13,863 nucleotides of DNA from Candidatus Nomurabacteria bacterium (GTDB lineage: Bacteria > Patescibacteriota > Minisyncoccia > Phycocordibacterales > CSBR16-119): positions 1 to 13,863 of the forward strand of contig SKGB01000018.1 of the NCBI GenBank assembly GCA_007117675.1. The letters run 5' to 3'. Positions 5,376-11,094 of the stretch are shown piece after piece; position 1 is the stretch's first letter, and each line of letters opens with the position of its first letter. The position numbers were made by a program, and so were the translations under genes. The notes under the pieces were generated by a model that was not told where the DNA came from, searched no databases, and saw nothing but the letters and a program-made list of their open reading frames with translations.

Positions 5376-6327
5376 CTTTTTTACCATGAAACTTTTGGTG
5401 TACTTCCTTGAGGTGCTTGTTTGTTACGTGGGTATAAATTTGTGTGGTGGAAATATCCGCATGGCCGAGGAGCTGTTGCACCGCTCGAATATCTGCACCG
5501 TTTTGAAGTAGGTCTGTGGCAAAGCAGTGTCGTATCACATGGGGGGTTACTTTTTTGGTGATGCCGGCAATGGTTGCGTACTTTTTTACAATTCGTTCCA
5601 CCGAACGCCTGTTGAGTCCCTCGCTTATGTTTACTTTGTTTTTGTTGTTAGAAGCATTTACAAAAAGAGCTTCTGACATATTCTTTCTTATTTTTAGATA
5701 TGTTTGAATCGCTTGTTTTGCGGGAGGGGAGAGAAAGACCACACGCACCTTTCCTCCTTTTCCACGAATCGAAAACTCATCTCGTGAAAGATCAAGATCG
5801 CTCGTGAGGGAACATAGCTCGGAAACACGGAGCCCTGTGGAGAAAAGAAGTTCTAAAATTGCTTTGTCTCGATACAAAACCTCTTGAGCGTTTTCTTGCT
5901 TTTCTTTTTTCAATAGTTCGTCTGGTGCCCGAAGAAGTCTTTCAAGTTCTTCTTGAGAAATAATATCAACAACTCGTTCAGGGATTTTTGCAAGTTCTAT
6001 CTGGTCTGCGTTCATGGTGCTCACACCTTTTCGTGCCATGTATTTAAGAAAGCTTCGAAGTGCTATGAGATAGTAGTTTTGAGTTTTTTTAGAGAGTGTT
6101 TTTCCCGTAGCTCTGTTGTTGCCAAGTGACTGCCTGTTGAGATGAAGGCGAAACTCCCGAACCTTGTCTTCGGTGATTTCTTTGGGGGTTTTTATTTTTG
6201 CAAATTCAAAAAAACGCTCTAAATATCGTGCGTAGTTTTCAACTGTTTTTACTGCTCGCCCTTTTTCTATTTCTATATATTCAAGAAACTGCTGTTTCCA
6301 TTTTTCTATTTCTGTTTTGTTTTTCAT
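5362..6327 (-). CDS. Tyrosine recombinase, XerC/XerD-like
   Basis: A site-specific recombinase of the lambda-integrase family; the likely role is chromosome dimer resolution at a dif site. The N-terminal SAM-like core-binding domain covers about 5-100 of 321 aa. The catalytic domain has all active-site residues: R167 (STGLRVSEL), K190 (IRGKGGKVR), H263 and R266 (HVIRH), H289 (LLGHADI) and nucleophile Y298 (TQIYTHV). Length is close to the usual 295-310 aa, slightly long because of charged insertions (NNRATGKT, KKEKQENAQ). The frame is open to an ATG at 6390, but TATAAT (6351-6346) lies between the two, so I use the ATG at 6327. It looks chromosomal rather than phage-derived, though a large inverted repeat sits in the spacer upstream. 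Confidence 0.9.
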   Translation of the reverse strand: MKNKTEIEKWKQQFLEYIEIEKGRAVKTVENYARYLERFFEFAKIKTPKEITEDKVREFRLHLNRQSLGNNRATGKTLSKKTQNYYLIALRSFLKYMARKGVSTMNADQIELAKIPERVVDIISQEELERLLRAPDELLKKEKQENAQEVLYRDKAILELLFSTGLRVSELCSLTSDLDLSRDEFSIRGKGGKVRVVFLSPPAKQAIQTYLKIRKNMSEALFVNASNNKNKVNISEGLNRRSVERIVKKYATIAGITKKVTPHVIRHCFATDLLQNGADIRAVQQLLGHADISTTQIYTHVTNKHLKEVHQKFHGKKEKPL

Positions 6328-6345
6328 GTTGTATGTCGCACAATA

Positions 6346-6351
6346 ATTATA
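6346..6351 (-). promoter_or_regulatory. -10 box of the recombinase gene
   Basis: TATAAT on the minus strand ends 18 bases before the ATG at 6327. No clear -35 at the usual distance. It excludes the upstream ATG at 6390 as the main start. Confidence 0.5.
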
Positions 6352-6435
6352 CCTTATTTTTTTATTCAAAAAATCTTTTTCTTTTTTCATTACCTAAAAT
6401 ACTTACATGCTTTTTTATTTATAAAATAGTCATTT

Positions 6436-6457
6436 ACTTTTTTCATGATGAAAAAGT
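6436..6457. repeat. Short inverted repeat on the recombinase side of the long inverted repeat
   Basis: ACTTTTT / AAAAAGT arms (7 bp) around TCATGATG, followed by AACAAA. It resembles the hairpin at 6602-6628 (both have a GATG-containing loop next to an AAAAAG arm). Confidence 0.5.
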
Positions 6458-6467
6458 AACAAATTCC

Positions 6468-6590
6468 GACACTTTCACATGTTCACGTAAAGAAAACAGA
6501 TATCTTTTTCGTTAAGAAAATTGCGTTCAAGCAAAGCGGTTAGCAATTTCTAGAAAAGGATATCTGTTTTTAGTAGAACATGTGAGTGTC
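6468..6590. repeat. 123-base long imperfect inverted repeat
   Basis: Three nested arm pairs: 6468-6483 with 6577-6590 (GACACT..CACATGTT, a 2-base bulge); 6493-6510 with 6553-6570 (18 positions, a single mismatch that is G-U in RNA, core ACAGATATC); and 6515-6524 with 6543-6551 (one bulged A), around an 18-base apex. As single-stranded DNA or RNA it would fold into one long rod. There is no ORF and no transposase. It may be a structured RNA, a cruciform, a miniature element or a recombination-related site. Confidence 0.85.
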
Positions 6591-6601
6591 TAGACTTTTT
6601 G

Positions 6602-6628
6602 TTTCTTTTTGGGTGATGCAAAAAGAAA
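6602..6628. repeat. 10-bp inverted repeat flanking the long inverted repeat
   Basis: TTTCTTTTTG (6602-6611) and CAAAAAGAAA (6619-6628) pair perfectly around a GGTGATG loop. Lacking a long T-tract after the stem on either strand, it is a poor terminator. Confidence 0.6.
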
Positions 6629-6658
6629 GTAAATATTTCTATCAAGAAAAAAGAGACA

Positions 6659-6688
6659 TTGACAAACCCATATTTCCCATGCTACAAT
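6659..6688 (+). promoter_or_regulatory. rpsO promoter
   Basis: TTGACA (6659-6664), 18-base spacer, TACAAT (6683-6688). Start of transcription is expected near 6695, giving a 5' leader of about 64 bases. Confidence 0.8.
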
Positions 6689-6691
6689 ACC

Positions 6692-6747
6692 GTCTGTTAT
6701 TAGTTAGAACAGACAGAAATACCGATTCCTTTTTGATTGATATTTCT
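6692..6747 (+). promoter_or_regulatory. Structured rpsO leader, possible S15 autoregulation site
   Basis: GTCTGTT/AACAGAC (6692-6698 with 6708-6714) and AGAAATA/TATTTCT (6715-6721 with 6741-6747) are two adjacent 7-bp stems, the second ending 11 bases before the ATG. The first stem spans the predicted transcription start, so it may be incomplete in the RNA. S15 controls its own mRNA in many bacteria through lineage-specific leader folds; involvement here is inferred. Confidence 0.4.
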
Positions 6748-6758
6748 AGTAAAACAAT

Positions 6759-7025
6759 ATGTTGAATAAGGACAAAAAGGCGAAAGTTATTAAAAAGACT
6801 GCAATGTCAGATACCGATACTGGTTCATCTGCTGTGCAAGTTGGAATCCTTTCGGAGCGAATCAAGGAGCTCTCGGCTCACTTGAAAAAGCACAAAAAGG
6901 ACAATCACTCTCGTCGAGGACTCATCAAGCTCGTTGCAAAGCGACGAAAGCACATGAAGTATCTTGATAAAAAAGATCCAAAAACATTTGCAAAGCTTGT
7001 AAAAGACTTCAAACTAAAAGGGTAA
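6759..7025 (+). CDS. rpsO: 30S ribosomal protein S15
   Basis: A primary binder of the central domain of 16S rRNA, nucleating assembly of the 30S platform. The 88 aa match the family's usual 88-89. The signature DTGSSAVQVGIL (20-31), the helix SERIKELSAHLKKHKKD and the rRNA-contacting HSRRGLIKLVAKRRKHMKYL block are intact. The ATG at 6759 gives the canonical MLNKDKK N-terminus; no Shine-Dalgarno sequence is obvious ahead of it. It is a single-gene unit with its own strong promoter (6659-6688) and terminator (7032-7061). In many bacteria it is followed by pnp, which is absent here. Confidence 0.97.
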   Translation: MLNKDKKAKVIKKTAMSDTDTGSSAVQVGILSERIKELSAHLKKHKKDNHSRRGLIKLVAKRRKHMKYLDKKDPKTFAKLVKDFKLKG

Positions 7026-7031
7026 AAAGAT

Positions 7032-7061
7032 AAAACAGCGCACAAGTAGTGCGCTGTTTTT
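7032..7061. terminator. Bidirectional terminator between rpsO and the acetyltransferase
   Basis: AAAACAGCGCAC / GTGCGCTGTTTT form a 12-bp stem with an AAGTA loop, followed by T residues on both strands. Confidence 0.9.
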
Positions 7062-7068
7062 AAATTAC

Positions 7069-7662
7069 TCAGTATCTATGTTTTTCTTTCCATTCTTGAA
7101 AAACATTTTCCCAATCTTCTCGGAAGACTTCAAGAATATGTGAATCAACATATTCACCCATACGAAAAAAATTTTCTTTTCTGGTCCCAATTATCTTGTA
7201 GCCTGCTTTTTCTAAAGCTTTTAAGCTACGAGGGTTGTTGGAGTGAACCTCTGAACAAACTTTTCGCATGTTTAGAGTATGAAAGGCGTGTTTCAGCATA
7301 TGCATCTTAGCTTCGGTTCCAAAACCTTTGTTTCGATGTTTTTCATCACCAATGTTTGAGCCTGTCATGCATGTTCCGTGAACGTGGTTAATTTTGTGAA
7401 TTCCCATTACACCAATAACTTTACCAAGCTCTTTTGGTATTAAAGATAAAACAAGGTCGGTTTTAGAGTTGTTCACTCTATGTATCCATTCTGTTTCTTC
7501 TGCAACACTCATAAAACTATGAGCTGATAAAAATGTATGAGTGTCAGATGTGTTCATAAAAGAAGCGTACAGCCAAGCATCATCTGTGTGGGGTAGGCAG
7601 AGCCACATTCTTGGTGTCTCAATACATACTGTGTACTTTGGATCTAATTGTTTTGAGTCCAT
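7069..7662 (-). CDS. GNAT family N-acetyltransferase (RimJ/RimL/SpeG-like)
   Basis: Transfers acetyl from acetyl-CoA to an amine. The product is 197 aa from the ATG at 7662. The opening IETPRMWLCLP is the typical RimJ/RimL strand 1. Motif A is seen at 105-117 (GDEKHRNKGFGTEA) with the CoA pyrophosphate loop R110-x-x-G113-x-G115. The usual SNNPRSLKALEKAGYK block at 141-156 follows, with N143 and the Glu-Lys-x-Gly-Tyr end. The substrate may be a polyamine, an antibiotic or a protein N-terminus; sequence does not decide. A GTG 13 codons upstream (7701) is in frame but lies in a terminator-like hairpin of the leader, so I prefer 7662. The long leader suggests attenuation control. Confidence 0.85.
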   Translation of the reverse strand: MDSKQLDPKYTVCIETPRMWLCLPHTDDAWLYASFMNTSDTHTFLSAHSFMSVAEETEWIHRVNNSKTDLVLSLIPKELGKVIGVMGIHKINHVHGTCMTGSNIGDEKHRNKGFGTEAKMHMLKHAFHTLNMRKVCSEVHSNNPRSLKALEKAGYKIIGTRKENFFRMGEYVDSHILEVFREDWENVFQEWKEKHRY

Positions 7663-7680
7663 TTTGAGTAAATTTAAATA

Positions 7681-7764
7681 AGTTAAAGAACAAAAAATCA
7701 CCTAGTCTTTCTAGGTGATCTTTATCTTTGAGGTATTGAGTACGTCCAAAACAAATATCACCTA
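7681..7764 (-). promoter_or_regulatory. Attenuator-like leader of the acetyltransferase gene, with boxA-like element
   Basis: Read on the minus strand: TAGGTGAT (7764-7757); then the hairpin ATCACCTAG-AAAGA-CTAGGTGAT (7719-7697), which runs into six T residues like an intrinsic terminator; then TGTTCTTTAACT (7692-7681), boxA-like; then the ATG 18 bases on. The early TAGGTGAT can pair 8 bp with the terminator's first arm, giving mutually exclusive antiterminator and terminator folds. Confidence 0.55.
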
Positions 7765-7839
7765 AAAATACACCTGGTTTTCGTAACCAAGCACTTTTGA
7801 AGAAATATTTGTGTTGTGACGTTTAAAAGTCATGGTTAT

Positions 7840-7867
7840 ATAATAGTATATGAAAATATTTTGTCAA
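7840..7867 (-). promoter_or_regulatory. Promoter of the acetyltransferase leader
   Basis: Minus strand TTGACA (7867-7862), 16-base spacer, TATTAT (7845-7840). It predicts a leader of about 170 bases before the ATG at 7662. Confidence 0.5.
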
Positions 7868-7910
7868 TACTTTATTCCAAAACCATAAGAAATAGTGGTT
7901 TTTCTAATAC

Positions 7911-7939
7911 TTGACAAACATTCTAATATATGATACTAT
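7911..7939 (+). promoter_or_regulatory. Strong promoter of a putative small RNA
   Basis: TTGACA (7911-7916), 17-base spacer, TACTAT (7934-7939) with an extended -10 TG at 7931-7932. Expected start near 7946. Confidence 0.7.
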
Positions 7940-7945
7940 ATATTT

Positions 7946-8076
7946 ATACATAAAATTTGTAATAAAAAAACCGCCCTTTTATGAAAAAACGATGATGGAG
8001 CGTGACGGTGGTGACTAGCTCCCTAATATCCTTCAGTAGAGAAGTCACATGAGACCCGCAATATTGCGGGTTTTTC
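7946..8076 (+). ncRNA. Putative small structured RNA with possible pseudoknot
   Basis: It lies between a near-consensus promoter and a strong intrinsic terminator, and contains no gene longer than about 8 codons. GGAGC (7997-8001) pairs with GCTCC (8018-8022). GTGACT (8011-8016), inside that loop, can pair with AGTCAC (8043-8048) outside it, which is the layout of an H-type pseudoknot. A competing CTTC/GAAG hairpin (8031-8044) is possible. The terminator is ACCCGCAAT/ATTGCGGGT (8054-8071) with a T-rich tail. I compared it by eye with SRP RNA, 6S, tmRNA, RNase P, fluoride and c-di-GMP riboswitches and saw no match. It could be a trans-acting RNA or an attenuated leader of the ComM-like gene 48 bases downstream. 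Confidence 0.55.
8054..8076 (+). terminator. Intrinsic terminator upstream of the ComM-like gene
   Basis: Nine-base arms ACCCGCAAT / ATTGCGGGT followed by TTTTTC. On the plus strand it ends the putative small RNA and insulates, or attenuates, the next gene. Confidence 0.85.
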
Positions 8077-8091
8077 TTTTTTCTCCACTTC

Positions 8092-8097
8092 TATAAT
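8092..8097 (+). promoter_or_regulatory. Probable -10 box of the ComM-like gene
   Basis: TATAAT after the terminator, 26 bases before the ATG at 8124. No good -35 is visible. It suggests the gene need not depend on read-through from the small RNA. Confidence 0.45.
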
Positions 8098-8123
8098 TAC
8101 CTATTTAATTGTACGATATTGGT

Positions 8124-9608
8124 ATGTTCTCTCGTGTATACAGCGCGCAAACAAACGCACTTTTGGGGCACATTATCACTATTGAGGTTGATATTTCAAA
8201 ATCATTCCTTGCTGCTTTTTCTGTGGTTGGACTTCCCGACAAAGCTGTTGAAGAAGCGCGAGATCGTGTGTCGTCTGCAATTAAAAACTCAGGTTTTGAA
8301 AATCCAAAGTCAGCACAACAAAAAATTGTCGTGTCGCTTTCTCCAGCAAGCCTTAAAAAAGAAGGGTCAACATACGACCTTGCGATTGCTCTTGGGTATC
8401 TCTTGTCCAACGACGATATTTCTTTTGATCCAGAAGGAAAAATTTTTCTTGGAGAACTAGCGCTCAATGGTGAGGTGCGAGGTGTCAATGGAATACTGCC
8501 ACTTGTTCAAACCGCCCGAGACAAAGGTTTCCAAGAAGTTTTTGTGCCTGTTGTAAATGCACAAGAGGCAGGACTTGTTGATGGTATTACTATTTTTCCT
8601 ATTCAAAATCTAGAGCAGGCGGTAGATCATCTTTCAGGAAAAACACCCCTTAATCCTCAAGAAAAAACAGTATGGGAATACAGTACACGACAAACAGTTG
8701 CAGATTTTTCTGATGTAGCAGGACAACACGAAGTGAAACGAGGTCTTGAGATTGCCGCGTCGGGCGGGCACAATATTGCAATGTATGGGCCGCCCGGAAC
8801 AGGAAAGACCATGCTTGCAAAAGCCTTTTCGGGAATTCTCCCGCCGCTCTCTGAACAAGAGGCTTTGGAAGTGACAGGGATACACAGTATTGCAGGAACA
8901 TTGCGTGATACAATACTTTGTCATCCACCATTTCGGTCGCCACACAACACCTCAAGCTATGTGTCGGTGATTGGTGGTGGGGTGGTGCCAAAGCCGGGTG
9001 AGGTGACACTTGCGCACAAGGGTGTGTTGTTTCTCGATGAGTTCCCTGAGTTTGATCGACGGGTTTTGGAAAGTCTGCGTCAGCCTTTGGAGGATAGGGT
9101 GGTGAATATTTCTCGCGCAAAGGGAACCGCGACATTTCCTACACATTTTATTTTAATTGCTGCCATGAACCCACCTGACCCAAAAGCAACCGCTTCGGAT
9201 ATTGTTCGCTACGAACGAAAAATATCAGGTCCGATTATGGACCGTATTGATATATGGGTGAATGTTGACCATGTTGAGTACGAAGAATTGGGAAAGGGTG
9301 GTGACGGGAGAGAGAAAAGTGTCGATATTTTACAGCGTGTCCTGAAGGCTCGTGAAAGACAAAACGCTCGCTTTGGAAAAGAAAAACTTAACAGTGAAAT
9401 GAACGTGAAAGATATTGCAGAGTATGTAGTGTTTGCAGAAGGTGTTGAAGAGCTTTTAAATCAAACCGCACGAAAACTTGCACTTTCTCCGAGGAGCTAT
9501 CACAGAGTCATAAAGCTTGCACGAACCATTGCAGATCTTGAGGATTCTGAACTTGTAGAACAAAACCACATTCTAGAAGCCTTGCAGTATAGACCTAAAA
9601 AACACTAA
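8124..9608 (+). CDS. YifB/ComM family Mg-chelatase-like AAA+ protein
   Basis: A hexameric AAA+ helicase relative; ComM promotes branch migration during integration of transforming DNA. Of 494 aa, residues about 1-165 are the ribosomal-S5/Lon-protease-like N-domain (AAFSVVGLPDKAVEEARDR, then SLSPASLKKEGSTYDLAIALG). The Walker A is GPPGTGKT at 222-229, Walker B is LFLDE at 302-306, the sensor AAMNP is near 346-350, the arginine-finger segment SGPIMDRIDI near 368-377, and the C-terminal sensor-2 helix LSPRSYHRVIKLARTIADLE near 454-473. The usual Cys cluster after AMNP (CPCG...C.C) is absent, replaced by PPDPKATASD. I use the ATG at 8124 (MFSRVYSA, family-like) rather than a TTG at 8109. DNA uptake is common in small-genome symbionts, but no com genes adjoin it. 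Confidence 0.92.
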   Translation: MFSRVYSAQTNALLGHIITIEVDISKSFLAAFSVVGLPDKAVEEARDRVSSAIKNSGFENPKSAQQKIVVSLSPASLKKEGSTYDLAIALGYLLSNDDISFDPEGKIFLGELALNGEVRGVNGILPLVQTARDKGFQEVFVPVVNAQEAGLVDGITIFPIQNLEQAVDHLSGKTPLNPQEKTVWEYSTRQTVADFSDVAGQHEVKRGLEIAASGGHNIAMYGPPGTGKTMLAKAFSGILPPLSEQEALEVTGIHSIAGTLRDTILCHPPFRSPHNTSSYVSVIGGGVVPKPGEVTLAHKGVLFLDEFPEFDRRVLESLRQPLEDRVVNISRAKGTATFPTHFILIAAMNPPDPKATASDIVRYERKISGPIMDRIDIWVNVDHVEYEELGKGGDGREKSVDILQRVLKARERQNARFGKEKLNSEMNVKDIAEYVVFAEGVEELLNQTARKLALSPRSYHRVIKLARTIADLEDSELVEQNHILEALQYRPKKH

Positions 9609-9641
9609 AAACAGCGAAGTCGTAGGCTTCGCTGTTTTTTT
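9607..9641. terminator. Bidirectional terminator
   Basis: AAAAACAGCGAAG / CTTCGCTGTTTTT form a 13-bp stem with a TCGTAGG loop, between the convergent ComM-like and M23 genes. It begins inside the TAA of the ComM-like gene. Confidence 0.9.
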
Positions 9642-9672
9642 GTGTAAAAGTTTAATTTCTCAATAGTTATTT

Positions 9673-10824
9673 TTAATACAATATTGGTGTTGGTACTGGG
9701 TCTGGGTCTCCTCGAACTTCAAAGTGAAGGTGTGGTCCAGTTGATCGTCCTGTGTTTCCAAGCTCTCCAATTTTCTGCCCTTGTGTTACTCGCTGTCCGA
9801 CTGTTACATCATTCTTGCTTAAGTGAGCATACAGTGTTTGAGTATTGTTTGTGTGTTTGATAACAATATATTGTCCATACCCCCCATTCCAGCCAGAGTC
9901 TTTACTGATGATAACGATACCGTCCGCCATTGCTACAATAGGAGTTCCTACTTTGTTTGCAATATCAAATGCTCCATATGGTCCGTGATGTCTTTGGGTC
10001 ACAATACCTTCAACGGGGCGTACAAAGAAAGATTCTAATTCTTTTCTCTTTGCGACAACAGTACTTGATGGGCTGTTTGTCTGCTGTTGAGTACTTGTGA
10101 CTGTCCGTTGCTGCCTCGCTGTTTGAGTGTTGCTTGAAGACTGTTGTGTTGTTTTTGTTTCTTGTGCTCCCAGTTCCCCATCTGGAATAATTATTTTTTG
10201 TCCAATACTTAATTTTGTATCAATATCTAGGTTATTATAATTTGCAATTTCTTCAACATCTCCAGCATACCTTGTTGCAACTGTTGAGAGTGTGTCTCCC
10301 TCTCGAACCTCAACCTGAATACCTGTAATAGGTAAGAGTATTAATTCTTGACCAACACGAATATTATCACCTCTTCTAATACCATTTGCCCATCGAATAG
10401 TGTTGGTTGATATTCCATATCGTTCTGCTATTTCAGAAATAGTATCACCCGTCTCAACTCTGTAGATAATAATTTGACCGCTTGTGGTTGTTACCTCGGC
10501 TATTTCATAATCGATAGAATATGGAGAAAAGTCAGGAATAAGAGACCCGTCTCTATCAAAGGTTATTCTTGGGCCTCCGAATGAATTAGCAAAGGCTCTT
10601 TGCTCGTCAAGCTTAACTTCCAGAAATGTTGCATTTTGAAGATTTACAACTGTCTGTGTTGTTTTTGCGTGAGCTTTAGTCTCAAGGGGGTTTGCAAAAG
10701 AATATCCACCAATAAAAGAGAAAACACCCGCGTAAATTAGTGTAGGCAAGAAAACAAATGAAGAGAATATACCCACAAGTGCTTTGTTTCGCGTTGTTGC
10801 AAAAGATTGTAACAATATGTTCAT
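9673..10824 (-). CDS. LysM-LysM-M23 family murein hydrolase (LytM/NlpD-like)
   Basis: A cell-wall protein of 383 aa. One hydrophobic segment (about 16-42) is a signal or anchor, placing the rest outside the membrane. LysM 1 spans about 119-165 (YRVETGDTISEIAERYGIS...) and LysM 2 about 170-214 (VREGDTLSTVATRY...); both bind peptidoglycan. A Gln/Ser/Thr-rich linker (about 218-255) leads to the peptidase M23 domain (268-370). Zinc ligands fit H279 or H280, D287 (GAFDIA) and H367 (HLHFE), with catalytic-type H334 (LYAHLS) and H365. The domain appears intact, so it may cleave peptide cross-links rather than only activate amidases. AGG directly abuts the ATG; a TTG three codons later would have better spacing. 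Its long leader suggests RNA-level control. Confidence 0.92.
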   Translation of the reverse strand: MNILLQSFATTRNKALVGIFSSFVFLPTLIYAGVFSFIGGYSFANPLETKAHAKTTQTVVNLQNATFLEVKLDEQRAFANSFGGPRITFDRDGSLIPDFSPYSIDYEIAEVTTTSGQIIIYRVETGDTISEIAERYGISTNTIRWANGIRRGDNIRVGQELILLPITGIQVEVREGDTLSTVATRYAGDVEEIANYNNLDIDTKLSIGQKIIIPDGELGAQETKTTQQSSSNTQTARQQRTVTSTQQQTNSPSSTVVAKRKELESFFVRPVEGIVTQRHHGPYGAFDIANKVGTPIVAMADGIVIISKDSGWNGGYGQYIVIKHTNNTQTLYAHLSKNDVTVGQRVTQGQKIGELGNTGRSTGPHLHFEVRGDPDPVPTPILY

Positions 10825-11028
10825 CCTACCGGCGGGTTTTTTCGTACTGCCTGGTTCGGAATCTTGAAATAGATTTTCTATAAGCCTAAGTTACGCACGT
10901 GGAGCGACACATATATATGTATACACGCATCACATCCACAAGTTTGTTTTGACTGTACTTTTTTATATGACATATATAAGTACTGTCATGTGCCTCTCTA
11001 TGCTACTTGATGCAAGGGAGAGAGTCAA
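10825..11028 (-). promoter_or_regulatory. Promoter and long structured leader of the M23 gene
   Basis: A possible promoter is TTGACT (11028-11023), 17-base spacer, TAGCAT (11005-11000), giving a leader of roughly 170 bases. Near its end, ACC-A-GGC pairs with GCC-GGU (10855-10849 with 10833-10828, one bulge), immediately before AGG-ATG, so it could mask the ribosome site. Upstream there are ATATGACA/TGTCATGT arms and a GTGGA/TCCAC pair. I could not match it to a known riboswitch; the c-di-AMP (ydaO) motif, which often precedes such genes, does not fit. Confidence 0.4.
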
Positions 11029-11076
11029 TAGGGTTGTGGAAAACGTCAGGTTTTTGAAAAATTGACAAAAATATGG

Positions 11077-11085
11077 TGGTATACT
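11077..11085 (+). promoter_or_regulatory. Extended -10 promoter of the large ORF
   Basis: TGGTATACT is an extended -10 (TGnTATACT), ending 9 bases before the ATG at 11095. The mRNA leader would be only a few bases. A TTGACA at 11062-11067 is too close to act as its -35. Confidence 0.5.
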
Positions 11086-11094
11086 GTTTATATT

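Noticed and set aside
6198..6515. 105-aa plus-strand ORF running into the long inverted repeat
   Set aside because: Phe/Leu-rich antisense of the recombinase N-terminus and AT-rich spacer; no promoter or ribosome site.
6468..6590. Integron attC site
   Set aside because: The fold is attC-like in being a long imperfect hairpin, but the GTTRRRY/RYYYAAC core sites are not at the expected positions and no integron cassette or IntI-specific insert is present.
10849..10865. tRNA T-arm (GGTTCGGAATC)
   Set aside because: No acceptor, D or anticodon arms can be assembled around it on either strand.
10825..10960. ydaO (c-di-AMP) or GEMM (c-di-GMP) riboswitch before the M23 gene
   Set aside because: Isolated fragments such as CCGGTAGG look similar, but the conserved core segments and their order are missing.
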